Shown: positions 18,872-28,430 of the stretch, in pieces
Position numbering within the stretch: position 1 is the first letter of the stretch
Layout: each line of letters starts with the position of its first letter
Source: Demequina sp. NBRC 110051
Lineage (GTDB): Bacteria > Actinomycetota > Actinomycetes > Actinomycetales > Demequinaceae
Length of the DNA: 64,000 bases
Direction of reading: 5' to 3'
Assembly: GCF_002090055.1 (NCBI RefSeq)
Contig: NZ_BBRH01000018.1
Location: forward strand, 28,149-92,148
Program-made: the position numbers and the translations under genes
Notes under the pieces: generated by a model
Database searches by the model: none
What the model saw: only the letters and a program-made list of their open reading frames with translations
Told to the model about the DNA's origin: nothing

Positions 18872-20457
18872 AGCAGACCCCGCAGCTCGGCGCGGCGCAG
18901 GCGCACGGTCGAGGACGCCTCGGCCGTGAGGCTCGGCACGTCCGTGGGCCTCATCATGTCCAGGGCCTCGCGGTTGATGCAGTACCGCCGCGCGCCAGTG
19001 AGTTCCGCGCGCGCGAGGTGGATGGGCTCGGACAGGCTCGGGGCGACCAGCACGCCCAGGACGGTGCGGGCTTCCTCAACCCCCAGAGCGGCGCACGCCA
19101 TCGCCACGGCGAGCCCCTCCTCGCCTACGATCTCGGCGCCGCGAGCGGCGCCGGGAAGCCTCATCACCTGCTCACCGCACTTCGTTACCCAAGCCCGTGC
19201 GGCATCGGCCGCCCGTCGTTCCCGGATGACACGAGCATCGCGAGCGTCGCGCCGCGAGGCGAGCCACACGCCCGGCGACTCGTCGCCATCCGTCAGGGTC
19301 TCCACCATTGACGTGGCGGCATCGGCGGCGGCGAGCGCGAGGACCGCCTCCACCGACTCGAGCAGATCCTTGTGAATGTCGCGCAGGACGGCGTCGCGAC
19401 GCTCGCGCGCATGGCGGCGCTTGGCCCAGGCTGAGTGACGCAGCTTGTGCAGCGGGCCACCCTCGGACGAGGCCGCCTCCCAGCGTGCCGACAGCGATCC
19501 CGTGGAGATCTCGAGGTACCACTCGGATCCGCCCTTGGCCTCGGCGTGCGCGGCGCAGCGACGCACCTCGGACCGTACCTCGCGGGCAGCCGCGGTTTGG
19601 TCGTCCATGCGCTCGGCGAGGGTCTCGAGCCACTCCTTGAGCGACTCCGTGGCGCCGTGCATGGTGCGCTCGACGATGGTGGCGGCCGATGCGGCGGCGA
19701 CGCCCTCGAGCCAGCGCCCCAGCCCCTCGACCACGTCGTGGGGAAGCTCGGCTCCGCCCACCTCGTCCTCGGGAATCACGAACAGCGGCAACGACTCGAG
19801 TTGCTCGGCGGCCAGGCGCTCGACGAGCTCGCGGCGCACCTGGGCGGCGACATCGGCCGTCACGCGGTTGAGCACCATGGCAATCGAGGCGCCGCGCTCG
19901 GCGCCCCGGCGCAGCGCGTCCCACGGCACCGCGTCGCCGTAGCGCGCGGCGGTCGTGACGAAGATCCACAGGTCGGCGGCCTCGAGCAGCTTCTCGGCGA
20001 CGTCGCGATTCTCGCCGCGCACCGAGTCGAGGTCAGGAGAGTCGACCAGCGCGAGCCCGCGCGGCACGGCGTCGGTCGCGATGACCTCGGAGCCGTCCGC
20101 CACGGAGGTCAGCACTTCGGCGTCCAGCGGGTGGTGGAAGACGTGCGGCACGCGAGTGGTGGGCCGGAGCACTCCCGCGGGCGTCAACGGCTCGCCTAGC
20201 AGGGCATTCACGACGGTCGACTTGCCCGCGCCCGTGGATCCCGCGACCACCACGACGGCCGGGGAGGCCTCCTCGCGCACGCGCGGGATGAGGTGGTGGT
20301 CGAGCTGGTCGACCATGTGTGCGACCAGCTCGCGGGTGGCTTCCGCATCCCCCAGGGGGATCGGCAACTCGACGCCGCCGACCACGCGGCGCGTGTCGAC
20401 GAGAGCGTCGAGCAGCGCGCCGGGGTACGACCACGTCTTGATGGGGCGGATCGACAT
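18868..20457 (-). CDS. Dynamin-like GTPase, first of a tandem pair
   Basis: A 529-residue protein. G1 is GSTGAGKST (73-81), the switch region contains RPTTRVPHVFHHP, G3 is in LALVDSPDLDS, and G4 is degenerate (LNRVT rather than NKxD). A long helical, charged C-terminal half contains the Arg-rich stretch AKRRHARERRDAV, possibly for membrane or partner binding. It heads an operon of three genes (GTPase, GTPase, proC). No transmembrane helix is obvious. This and its partner are the least understood conserved genes in this block. Confidence 0.75.
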   Translation of the reverse strand: MSIRPIKTWSYPGALLDALVDTRRVVGGVELPIPLGDAEATRELVAHMVDQLDHHLIPRVREEASPAVVVVAGSTGAGKSTVVNALLGEPLTPAGVLRPTTRVPHVFHHPLDAEVLTSVADGSEVIATDAVPRGLALVDSPDLDSVRGENRDVAEKLLEAADLWIFVTTAARYGDAVPWDALRRGAERGASIAMVLNRVTADVAAQVRRELVERLAAEQLESLPLFVIPEDEVGGAELPHDVVEGLGRWLEGVAAASAATIVERTMHGATESLKEWLETLAERMDDQTAAAREVRSEVRRCAAHAEAKGGSEWYLEISTGSLSARWEAASSEGGPLHKLRHSAWAKRRHARERRDAVLRDIHKDLLESVEAVLALAAADAATSMVETLTDGDESPGVWLASRRDARDARVIRERRAADAARAWVTKCGEQVMRLPGAARGAEIVGEEGLAVAMACAALGVEEARTVLGVLVAPSLSEPIHLARAELTGARRYCINREALDMMRPTDVPSLTAEASSTVRLRRAELRGLL

Positions 20458-20623
20458 GCCGCGCGCTACCTCCGTCCTCAGGCTTCGAACAGGCTACCGT
20501 GCCTGGTCCGCCGTCTATTATCGCCGGTTCGCACGGCCTTCGTTGGACGGCTGTATGTAGGCCGATGCCGTGGGCGGCTCACGCTTCCCACTACCCTGGT
20601 CGTGGTCGGCTTTTTGCCGCCAC

Positions 20624-20696
<73 letters not shown>

Positions 20697-20715
20697 CCTC
20701 TCGCTTCGCATCCGC

Positions 20716-21015
20716 CTAGTCCTCGAGTTCCCACAGGCGGGGATGGATCTCGAGATCGTCTCCGACCTCGTCCGCGAGCCCGGCCAGCACCTCCTCGGCC
20801 ATCTGCACGTGGGCGTCACGCGCCTGCGCCGACTTCCAGCCGTCGAGGTGGTCGAACTGCGCGTTGAAATGACGCGCCCAGGCGCGAATGGTCGCCGCGA
20901 GGGGTGCCGATAACTCAAGATCGTCGCGCTCGAGCATCCCGCCTTCGAGCCACCACAGCGGCCAGCCGCAGCTGTAGTCGTTCATCACGCGAATGCCCCG
21001 GTGCCCGTCGATCAC
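20716..21015 (-). CDS. Small uncharacterised acidic/aromatic protein
   Basis: A 99-residue protein (from GTG 21015) whose start overlaps the LacI-family stop as GTGA, so it looks translationally coupled to the repressor. An internal start at 20985 gives MNDYSCGWPLWWLEGGM. The body is helical and acidic with conserved-looking Trp residues and ends PRLWELED. I recognise the general look of small actinobacterial proteins starting YSCxWPLWW but know no function. No signal peptide or membrane segment is present. Confidence 0.6.
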   Translation of the reverse strand: MIDGHRGIRVMNDYSCGWPLWWLEGGMLERDDLELSAPLAATIRAWARHFNAQFDHLDGWKSAQARDAHVQMAEEVLAGLADEVGDDLEIHPRLWELED

Positions 21016-22034
21016 GCGCCTGCCCCCACGCGCCGGGCCGACTCGCGCTCGATGAGGTGCGCGGGCAGCGGCGTGTCCACCGTGGGCTCGCCGTCCTCCT
21101 CAAGCGCCACCAGCACCTTTTGCACCATCATCTGGCCCAGCGCCGCGAAGTCCTGGCGCACCGTCGTTAGCGGCGGGTAGAGGTAGGCGGCCTCGGGGAT
21201 GTCGTCGAAGCCCACGAGCGAGACGTCGCGCGGCACCTCGAGCCCGCGGTGGCGCAGGGCCGACATGAGGCCGATGGCCATCTGGTCGTTGGCGACAAAG
21301 ATCGCGTCACCAGCCTCGACGGCAAGGCGCTCCCCGACCTCGTATCCCGAACGTGCGGACCAGTCGCCGCGCAGCGGATCGACCGCCTCGAGCCTGCGCT
21401 CGGCGAGTTCGTCGCGCCATCCGCGCTCGCGCTCTGCGGCGTCGGACGCCCGCTCGGGCCCGGCGAGGTGCAGCACACGCGCGTGGCCCAGCTCCGCGAG
21501 GTGGCGTACGGCGGCCCGCGCGCCGCGGTACTGGTCGATCTGGACCACCTGGGGCGAGCGCCGCGGGGTGGAGGCGGCGGCGACGAGCGGCACGTTGAGG
21601 TCGAGCGCCTGCACGGCCTCGAGAGCGGTGGCGTCGGTGAGGATCAGGACCACGGCATCGACCCGCTGGCGCAGCAGCCCCTCGACGGTGGCGCGGATCG
21701 TGGCCGGTTCGGCGTCGGCCGATCGCGCCGCATCCACGCTGTAGCGCGCCGCACGGGCCGCGATGTTGAAGTGCATCGCGATCGACGTGGGGCCGAAGTC
21801 GGCGACCGCGGGCGTGACGAGCCCCAGGGTGCGGGTGCGACGGGTGACGAGTGCGCGCGCGGCCGGCGAGGGGCTGTACCGCAGCTGCTTCATCGCCTGT
21901 TCCACGCGCTCCTTGGTCGCGGGGCGCACGTTGGGCATGCCGTTGATCACGCGAGAGACGGTCTGGTGGGACACGCCAGCCAGGCGCGCGACATCGAAGA
22001 TGTTCGCGGCGCGTGCCGGCTTGTCCTGGGCCAC
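21012..22034 (-). CDS. LacI-family transcriptional regulator of the sugar ABC operon
   Basis: A 340-residue protein with an N-terminal LacI helix-turn-helix (NIFDVARLAGVSHQTVSRVINGMPNV), the hinge RYSPSPAARAL, and a periplasmic-binding-protein-like effector domain (GYEVGERLAVEAGDAIFVANDQMAIGLM). It lies 12 bases after the ATPase gene, so it is probably co-transcribed with the transporter it controls. The likely target is the lac-like palindrome at 28529-28544 upstream of the binding-protein gene, with the imported sugar as inducer. Confidence 0.9.
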   Translation of the reverse strand: MAQDKPARAANIFDVARLAGVSHQTVSRVINGMPNVRPATKERVEQAMKQLRYSPSPAARALVTRRTRTLGLVTPAVADFGPTSIAMHFNIAARAARYSVDAARSADAEPATIRATVEGLLRQRVDAVVLILTDATALEAVQALDLNVPLVAAASTPRRSPQVVQIDQYRGARAAVRHLAELGHARVLHLAGPERASDAAERERGWRDELAERRLEAVDPLRGDWSARSGYEVGERLAVEAGDAIFVANDQMAIGLMSALRHRGLEVPRDVSLVGFDDIPEAAYLYPPLTTVRQDFAALGQMMVQKVLVALEEDGEPTVDTPLPAHLIERESARRVGAGA

Positions 22035-22046
22035 CTCGGTCCCCTC

Positions 22047-23597
22047 CTACGCTTCCGGAAGGTCCGGCTGGGCGACGAGGGCCATGAGCGTGTCGGGGTT
22101 CAGGCTAGCCGCGGCGACCGTCTCCGCAACCTCCCCCTCGCGCAGGATCGCGACGCGGTCACCCACGCGCAGCACCTCCTCGAGCTCGGCGGAGATGAAG
22201 ACCACCGACAACCCGTTGTCGGCGAGCTCTCCCACCAGCCGCTGAATCTCGACCTTGGCGCCCACGTCGATGCCGCGGGTGGGCTCGTCGAGCACGATCA
22301 CGCGGGGGCTGAGCGCGAGCAGCCGGGCGAGCATGACCTTCTGCTGGTTGCCACCGGAGAGCGTGCGGACGGGACGGTCGGGGTCGGCCGGCTTGATGCC
22401 GAGCGCCTCGATCCAGGAGAGCGCGAGCTCGCGACGCCGGGGCGCGGAGATGGGGTGCAGCGCACCCTGCTGCGCCTGCAGCGCAAGCACGATGTTGTCC
22501 TCGATCGACAAGTCGCCAATGAGTCCCTCGGTGCGCCGGTTCTCCGACGAGTACACGACGCCCAGGTTCATCGCGTGACGCGGCGAGTCGAGCCTTGCGG
22601 GCTGGCCCTCGATGCGGATGATCCCCGCATGCGCGCGGTCCACGCCTGTGAGCGCCCGCGCGAGTTCCGTACGCCCCGATCCCAGCAGCCCGGCGACGCC
22701 CAGCACCTCGCCCTCGGCGATGTCGACGTCCGCGTTCGCGATGCCGGGGGTGCGCGTGAGGCCGCGCGCCGACAGCACCGGGTCCGCGGGCATCTCCGGC
22801 TCCACCACATGCTCGCGCGGGGCGATCTCGGCGACGTCCCGGCCCAGCATCTTCTTCACGAGGTCGATGCGCAGCAGCTCCGTGGTGAGGTACTCCCCCA
22901 CCAGCTGCCCGTCGCGCAGCACCGTGATGCGGTCGCTCATCTCGTAGACCTGGTCAAGGAAGTGGCTCACGAACAGGATCGCGACGCCACGCTCCTTGAG
23001 CTCGCGGATCACGCGGAACAGTTCGGCGACCTCGTCGAGGTCGAGGCTCGAGGTGGGCTCGTCGAGCACCAACACCCTGACGTCCGTGGAGATGGCGCGG
23101 GCGATCGCGACCAGCTGCTGGACGGCCAACGGGTAGCGCCCCAGCGGCGATGCAGGGTCAACGTCGAGCCCCAGGCCGGATAGCACCGCCGCGGCGTCGC
23201 GGCGCATGGTGCGGTGGTCGATGACCCCCCATCGGCGCGGCTCACGACCCAGGAAGATGTTCTCCGCGACCGACAGGTTCTCGAGCAGGTCCACCTCCTG
23301 GTAGACCGTCGATACGCCCGCGTCCTGGGCGTCGCGAGGGCCGCCAAAGCGACGCTCAGAACCGCCAATCACGACCGTGCCCTCGTCGAGCGCGAGCGCC
23401 CCGGTGAGGGCCTTGATCAGCGTGGACTTGCCGGCGCCGTTCTCGCCCATGAGCGAGTGCACCTCGCCGGGGAACATGCGAAAGTCCACACCGTCCAGCG
23501 CGGTGAAGGCCCCAAAGCGCACGGTGGCACCCGCGATCTGTACCAGCGCCTGTGCCTCGCTCACCGGGCCATCTTGGCACGGCATCGGCCCGGGCAT
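22047..23597 (-). CDS. Sugar ABC transporter ATP-binding protein (second ATPase of the operon)
   Basis: A 516-residue tandem ABC protein of the RbsA/MglA/YtfR class. Domain 1 has GENGAGKST, VQQLVAIARA and VLVLDEPTSSLD; domain 2 has the degenerate Walker A GLLGSGRTE and LSGGNQQKVMLARLL. It would power uptake of a monosaccharide. The start is uncertain: ATG 23597 has GGGGGC upstream, while GTG 23564 begins the conserved part but has no clear Shine-Dalgarno. It duplicates the function of the ATPase at 25749-27293 in the same operon, which is unusual because one such fused ATPase normally suffices. Confidence 0.9.
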   Translation of the reverse strand: MPGPMPCQDGPVSEAQALVQIAGATVRFGAFTALDGVDFRMFPGEVHSLMGENGAGKSTLIKALTGALALDEGTVVIGGSERRFGGPRDAQDAGVSTVYQEVDLLENLSVAENIFLGREPRRWGVIDHRTMRRDAAAVLSGLGLDVDPASPLGRYPLAVQQLVAIARAISTDVRVLVLDEPTSSLDLDEVAELFRVIRELKERGVAILFVSHFLDQVYEMSDRITVLRDGQLVGEYLTTELLRIDLVKKMLGRDVAEIAPREHVVEPEMPADPVLSARGLTRTPGIANADVDIAEGEVLGVAGLLGSGRTELARALTGVDRAHAGIIRIEGQPARLDSPRHAMNLGVVYSSENRRTEGLIGDLSIEDNIVLALQAQQGALHPISAPRRRELALSWIEALGIKPADPDRPVRTLSGGNQQKVMLARLLALSPRVIVLDEPTRGIDVGAKVEIQRLVGELADNGLSVVFISAELEEVLRVGDRVAILREGEVAETVAAASLNPDTLMALVAQPDLPEA

Positions 23598-23659
23598 TTG
23601 AGCCCCCGCCGCGGGCGCGGCGGCGCGTGGGTGTGCGCCCGCCGCGCCGCCGCGATCCG

Positions 23660-24676
23660 TCATGTCTGGCGGTCGGACCGGGCCACGATCGCGCGCTGGA
23701 CCACGATGAACAGCAGCAGCAGGGCGCCGACGATGATGTGGGTCCAGGCCTGCTCGGCCCCCATGAACGAGATGATCGTCGTGATGGTGGCGAATACGAA
23801 CACGCCGACCATCGAGCCGAGCACGTAACCGCGCCCGCCCGTCAGGAGCGTGCCGCCGATCACCACACACGCGATGACGTCCAACTCGGTGCCGATGCCG
23901 TAGCGCGGGTAGCCGGCGCCCGAGTAGGCGGTCAGCAACAGACCGGCGAGCCCGCCGCACAGCCCGGAGATCACGTAGACCATGACCTTGGTGCGCGCCA
24001 CGGACAGGCCCATGAGGCGCGCCGACTGCTCCGATCCGCCGATCGCGTAGACCGTGCGGCCAAAGCGGGTGACGGCCATCACGATGGCGCCGGCAGCAAC
24101 CACCACGAGCGCGATGATGCCGGTGGGCGTGATGTACCACTCGCCGATGAGGAAGCGGGTCTGCTGCAGCCACAGGATGGGCGGGTTCTCGACGCGGATC
24201 GAGGACAGGCTCACCACATAGGCGAGGCCGCGCCCGAGGAACAGTCCCGCGAGCGAGGCGATGAACGGCTGCACATTGAAGTACTGCACCAGCACACCAA
24301 TCAGCGTGCCGATCGCTGCGCCGCCGGCGAGCATGACGGGCACCACGATCCACACAGGGATGCCGCTGGCGAGCATCTGGGCACCAAGGATGCCGGTGAA
24401 CGCCATGACCGAGCCGACGGACAGGTCGATGCCGCCGGTAACGATCACGAACGTCATGCCGACCGCGAGCACCAGCAGGTACGCGTGATCCAGGAGCAGC
24501 GCCGAGAGGTTGCGGGGCGTGAGGAAGTTGCCGAACTCGACCTGCGCGCCGATCAGCAGCACGATCAGGATCGCGATCGCCGCAAGGGTGGGCAGCACGG
24601 ACGCGCGACGCGCCGCGAAGGTGCGCACGCGGTCCATGGTGGAGACCTCGGGGGTCTCGGTCACGACGGCAGTCAT
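23660..24676 (-). CDS. yjfF: Sugar ABC transporter permease (YjfF-like)
   Basis: A 338-residue membrane protein of the RbsC/BPD_transp_2 type with 8-10 helices and the conserved GMTFVIVTGGIDLSVGSVMAF and GRGYVLGSMVGVFVF blocks. By order and similarity it is the second permease of a YtfQRT-YjfF-type galactofuranose importer. Its start overlaps the upstream permease stop by 4 bases. The paired permease at 24673 would form the heterodimeric channel with it. Substrate assignment rests on the binding protein. Confidence 0.88.
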   Translation of the reverse strand: MTAVVTETPEVSTMDRVRTFAARRASVLPTLAAIAILIVLLIGAQVEFGNFLTPRNLSALLLDHAYLLVLAVGMTFVIVTGGIDLSVGSVMAFTGILGAQMLASGIPVWIVVPVMLAGGAAIGTLIGVLVQYFNVQPFIASLAGLFLGRGLAYVVSLSSIRVENPPILWLQQTRFLIGEWYITPTGIIALVVVAAGAIVMAVTRFGRTVYAIGGSEQSARLMGLSVARTKVMVYVISGLCGGLAGLLLTAYSGAGYPRYGIGTELDVIACVVIGGTLLTGGRGYVLGSMVGVFVFATITTIISFMGAEQAWTHIIVGALLLLFIVVQRAIVARSDRQT

Positions 24677-25752
24677 GCCGCCACCTCCTCATGCTTCTTG
24701 GCGGCCGATGCCGCACCTGGGCCCGTAGGCGGCTCGCCTGACGAGGGCGTACGGCGCATCCGGGCCGATGCCGCACGTCCCCACGCGTGCACGCGGGGCG
24801 ACTGCACGAGCACCACGATCACGACGACGACGGCGAAGAACACGGGGCTCTGGGCCGGCGGGACGCCGAAGAACTGAATGGTCTTGTCGAGCGTGGTGAC
24901 CGTCAGCACACCGATGACGGTGCCCGCGATCGAGAACTTGCCGCCCATCAAACTGGTGCCACCGAGCACCACGGCGAGGATCGCGTAGAGCTCGATGAGG
25001 TAGCCGGCGTTGTTCGAATCCGCCGCCATGGTGTTGGAGGCGTTGATGATGCCCGCGACTCCCGCAAGCAATCCGGACACCATGTACGCGGCCCAGATAA
25101 TGCCGCGCGAGCGCACGCCCGCGAGGCGCGAGGCCTCGGGGTTGATGCCGACCGACTCGGTGAGCATGCCCAGCGCGGTGCGTCGCTCGACGAGCGCCAC
25201 GATCGCGACCACCGCGACCCAGATGAAGAAAGCGACCGGCAGCAGGATCAGGTAGCCGTTGGACAGGAACTTGTAGGGCGCGCTCGTCACCGTCGTGATC
25301 GCGCCGCCCGTGATGAGCAGCGCCACGCCGCGGCCGGCAAGCATCAGCACGAGCGTCGCGATGATGGGCTGGATACCGAGCACCGAGACGAGGAAGCCGT
25401 TCCAGGCACCCAGCACGAGTGCCACCAGCACGGCGACCACGATGGCGACGGTCACGGTGCCCAGGCTCCCTGGGTCGGGAGAGTCCGCGATGATCGTGAG
25501 CGACACCGCGCCCGAGACCGCCATGACGGCACCCACCGAGAGGTCGATGCCGCGGGTGGCGATGACGAGCGTCATGCCCAGCGCGACCAGCATCAGGGGA
25601 GCGCTCTCACGGAGGATGGTCACGGGGTTGCCGTAAAGGTCGCCGTCGCGCATGGTGACCTTGGCGAAGTTGGGGTTCGCGATGACGTTGACCACGACGA
25701 GCGTGACCAGGGCCGCGACGGGCCAGAACAGGCGATGCTTCAGGAGGGTCAT
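24673..25752 (-). CDS. ytfT: Sugar ABC transporter permease (YtfT-like)
   Basis: A 359-residue membrane protein, start MTLLKHRLFWPVAALVTLVV at 25752, overlapping the ATPase stop by 4 bases. GMTLVIATRGIDLSVGAVMA and GGTSLMGGKFSIAGTVIGVL are the paired RbsC-family signatures. The C-terminal tail is unusually long and Pro/Ala-rich for the family (after RVHAWGRAASARM). With YjfF it forms the membrane pore of the importer. Two copies of the recurrent motif fall in this tail (24704 and 24764), coding AASA both times. Confidence 0.88.
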   Translation of the reverse strand: MTLLKHRLFWPVAALVTLVVVNVIANPNFAKVTMRDGDLYGNPVTILRESAPLMLVALGMTLVIATRGIDLSVGAVMAVSGAVSLTIIADSPDPGSLGTVTVAIVVAVLVALVLGAWNGFLVSVLGIQPIIATLVLMLAGRGVALLITGGAITTVTSAPYKFLSNGYLILLPVAFFIWVAVVAIVALVERRTALGMLTESVGINPEASRLAGVRSRGIIWAAYMVSGLLAGVAGIINASNTMAADSNNAGYLIELYAILAVVLGGTSLMGGKFSIAGTVIGVLTVTTLDKTIQFFGVPPAQSPVFFAVVVVIVVLVQSPRVHAWGRAASARMRRTPSSGEPPTGPGAASAAKKHEEVAA

Positions 25753-27293
25753 CGCGTCGCGCTCCTTTCGGTGTGGCCGGCATTGGCGATGTAGTCGACG
25801 AGTCCGTCGAGGTCGACCTCGGTCGGGTCCAGCTCGCCGATCTTGCGCCGGTCGCGTAGGACCGCGAGGCGCTGCGTGATGCGCAGGACCTCCTCCAACT
25901 CGGAGGAGATGAAGACCACGGAGAGGCCTTCGGCGGCGAGCTGCGCCACCTTGCGCTGGATGTCGGCCTTCGCACCGACGTCGATGCCGCGCGTCGGTTC
26001 GTCGAGGATCAGCAGGCGCGGCTGCATGGCGAGCCAGCGGGCCAGCAGCACCTTCTGCTGGTTGCCCCCCGACAGGGTGCCGATGGGCACGGTCGGGTCG
26101 GCGGGACGCACGCCGAGCGCCTCCATGTATTCGGCGACGATCGCGTCCTGCTCGGCCTTGCTCAGGCGACGCATCCAACCACGCTGGGCCTGGACACCCA
26201 GGATCATGTTCTCGGCCACCGACAGCTCGGCAACCACTCCCTCGGCGCGACGGTTCTCGGAGGAAAACGCGATGCCCCGGTCGATCGCGTGGCGAGGTGC
26301 GTGCATCTTGGCCCGCTCGCCACCTACGGAAATCTGTCCGGCATCGGCCTTATCCGCGCCGTACAGAAGGCGCACCATCTCGGTGCGGCCGGAACCCAAG
26401 AGTCCGGCGATGCCGACCACCTCGCCCTCGAATACATCGAGGTCGGCGGGCTCGAGCACGCCCTTGCGTCCCACGCCCTCGGCGCTGAGGACGGGCGTGC
26501 CCGTGCGGTCGATGGCGCGCTCGGCGGCTCCCGACAGCGCCGAGAGCTCGTCGAGCTCGCGCCCGATCATCGCGGTCACCAGGGCCTCGCGCGGCAGGTC
26601 CTCGACGAGGTACTCGCCGATGAGGGCGCCGTTGCGCAGCACCGTGATGCGGTCGGAGATCTCGTAGACCTGCTCCAGGAAGTGGGAGACGAAGAGGATG
26701 GCGACGCCGCGGTCGCGCAGGGAGCGGATGACGGCGAAGAGCTGCTCGACCTCTCCGCGGTCGAGGCTCGAGGTGGGCTCGTCGAGGATCAGCACCTTGG
26801 CGTCGAGCACCATGGCGCGGCTGATGGCGACCAGCTGCTGGATGGCGATCGAGTGGCTCGCGAGCGGCGAGCGGGTGTCGAGGTCGAGGCCCAGGCTCGC
26901 GAGGTGACGGGCCGCCTCGCGGTGCACGGCGTTCCAGCTGATGCCGGCAAACCCGCGGGGCTCGTGGCCGAGCATGACGTTCTCGCCCACGGAGAGGTTC
27001 GCGCACAGGTTGACCTCTTGGTACACGGTCGAGATGCCTGCAGCCTGCGCATCGGCCGTCGAGGCGAAGTCGCGCTCCTCGTCGGCGACCTCGATGGTGC
27101 CCGCGTCGATCGCGTAGACGCCGGTCAGTGCCTTGATGAGGGTCGACTTTCCCGCGCCGTTCTCGCCCATGAGCGAGTGGACCTCGCCGGGGCGCAGGAA
27201 GAAGTCGACGCCATCGAGGGCGAGGACGCCGGGAAAGGCGATGGTGATGCCGCGCATCGAGACGAGCGGCCGGACGTCGGTGTCCACGGTCAT
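25749..27293 (-). CDS. ytfR: Sugar ABC transporter ATP-binding protein (YtfR-like)
   Basis: A 514-residue tandem ABC ATPase: domain 1 Walker A GENGAGKST (43-51), VLILDEPTSSLDRG; domain 2 GLLGSGRTEMVRLL, LSGGNQQKVLLARWL, LLILDEPTRGIDVG. It is the first ATPase of the operon, directly after the binding-protein gene across a strong intercistronic hairpin, and overlaps ytfT by 4 bases. It supplies energy for pentose/furanose uptake. Its sequence differs clearly from the second ATPase at 22047-23597, so this is not a recent duplication. Confidence 0.9.
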   Translation of the reverse strand: MTVDTDVRPLVSMRGITIAFPGVLALDGVDFFLRPGEVHSLMGENGAGKSTLIKALTGVYAIDAGTIEVADEERDFASTADAQAAGISTVYQEVNLCANLSVGENVMLGHEPRGFAGISWNAVHREAARHLASLGLDLDTRSPLASHSIAIQQLVAISRAMVLDAKVLILDEPTSSLDRGEVEQLFAVIRSLRDRGVAILFVSHFLEQVYEISDRITVLRNGALIGEYLVEDLPREALVTAMIGRELDELSALSGAAERAIDRTGTPVLSAEGVGRKGVLEPADLDVFEGEVVGIAGLLGSGRTEMVRLLYGADKADAGQISVGGERAKMHAPRHAIDRGIAFSSENRRAEGVVAELSVAENMILGVQAQRGWMRRLSKAEQDAIVAEYMEALGVRPADPTVPIGTLSGGNQQKVLLARWLAMQPRLLILDEPTRGIDVGAKADIQRKVAQLAAEGLSVVFISSELEEVLRITQRLAVLRDRRKIGELDPTEVDLDGLVDYIANAGHTERSATR

Positions 27294-27336
27294 ATCGGTG
27301 AGACCTCTGAGTCGAGCACGTGATGTGCGAGGGTGG

Positions 27337-27374
27337 CGCTGCCGCCGGGAGGACCGGACCTCCCGGCGGCAGCG
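27337..27374 (-). terminator. Intercistronic hairpin between binding protein and ATPase genes
   Basis: A perfect 16-bp stem (left CGCTGCCGCCGGGAGG) with a six-base loop, 34 bases past the binding-protein stop and about 44 bases before the ATPase start. This placement usually gives partial termination or 3' end protection, so more binding protein is made than transporter. Confidence 0.8.
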
Positions 27375-27407
27375 GTGACTGCTGTTCCTACTGTGGCCTA
27401 GATCGGC

Positions 27408-28430
27408 TTAGTAAGGACGCGAGTCGATGACCTCGGCGGCGGCGGCCTGGTCGAAGGCCTGGTCCTCCACGTAGTAGGCCTTGTCGACGTCCTCGCCGGC
27501 CAGGACCTTCTTCACGAGGTCCGCGGCCTGGTCGCCCAGCAGCGGGTTGCACTCGACGATGTAGTTGATCTTGCCGTCGACGAGCGCCTGCATGCCGTCC
27601 TTGACCGCATCGATGGTGATGATCTTGATGTCCTCACCGGGGACGCCACCGGCGGCCTCGATGGCCTCGATGGCACCCAGGCCCATGTCGTCGTTGTGGG
27701 CGAAGACCAGGTCGATGCCGTCGATGCCGTAGTTGGCGATGTAGCCCTCCATGACGGACTTGCCGCCGTCACGGGTGAAGTCACCGGTCTGCGAGTCGAT
27801 GGTCTCGATCATGGTGCCCTCGATCGCGGACGCGAAGCCCGCGGCACGGTCGTTGGCGGGCGCCGATCCGGTGGTGCCCTCGAGCACGACCATCTTGGTC
27901 TCGGTGTCGCCGTACTGCTCCGCGGCCCACTCGCCGGCCTTCACGCCCTCGGCCTCAAAGTCGAGACCGACCCAGCTGGCGTAGAGGTCCTCGGAGGCGG
28001 ACACGGTGCGGTCCTCCAGGATGACCGGGATCTCGGCCGATGCGGCCTCGGCCAGCACGTCGTCCCAGCCGTCCTCCACGACCGGGGCGATGACGATGGC
28101 GTCCACACCCTGGTTGATGAAGTTACGCACGGCGGAGATCTGCGCGGCCGGGTCGTTGTCCGCGGCGTTGAAGATCAGCTCAAAGCCGTTGTCCTCGGAA
28201 AACGCGGTCTGCATGGACTCGGTGTTGGCGCTGCGCCATCCGGACTCGGCGCCCGTCTGGGCGAAGCCGACGGTGATGACGTCCGACGCCGCCTCCTCGC
28301 CGCCACCGGCCTCGGTGGTGGTCTCTCCGGCGGTCTCCTCGGTGGTGGTGCCCGTCTCGGTGGTGCAACCGGCCATCGTCAGGGCGGCAACCCCGGCGAG
28401 GGCAAAGGTGGACAGGAAACGCTTCTTCAT
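27408..28430 (-). CDS. ytfQ: Sugar ABC transporter substrate-binding lipoprotein (YtfQ-like)
   Basis: A 340-residue lipoprotein: MKKRFLSTFALAGVAALTMAGC gives Cys22 as the lipidation site, followed by a Thr/Glu-rich linker and a type I periplasmic-binding fold. VGFAQTGAESGWR and FINQGVDAIVIAPVVEDGWDDVL are close to the E. coli YtfQ blocks (GSESGWR, IAPVV.TGW), which suggests galactofuranose or a related furanose as ligand. It is the first gene of a seven-gene unit including the LacI regulator. The upstream region 28431-28560 carries a lac-type operator. Confidence 0.9.
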   Translation of the reverse strand: MKKRFLSTFALAGVAALTMAGCTTETGTTTEETAGETTTEAGGGEEAASDVITVGFAQTGAESGWRSANTESMQTAFSEDNGFELIFNAADNDPAAQISAVRNFINQGVDAIVIAPVVEDGWDDVLAEAASAEIPVILEDRTVSASEDLYASWVGLDFEAEGVKAGEWAAEQYGDTETKMVVLEGTTGSAPANDRAAGFASAIEGTMIETIDSQTGDFTRDGGKSVMEGYIANYGIDGIDLVFAHNDDMGLGAIEAIEAAGGVPGEDIKIITIDAVKDGMQALVDGKINYIVECNPLLGDQAADLVKKVLAGEDVDKAYYVEDQAFDQAAAAEVIDSRPY

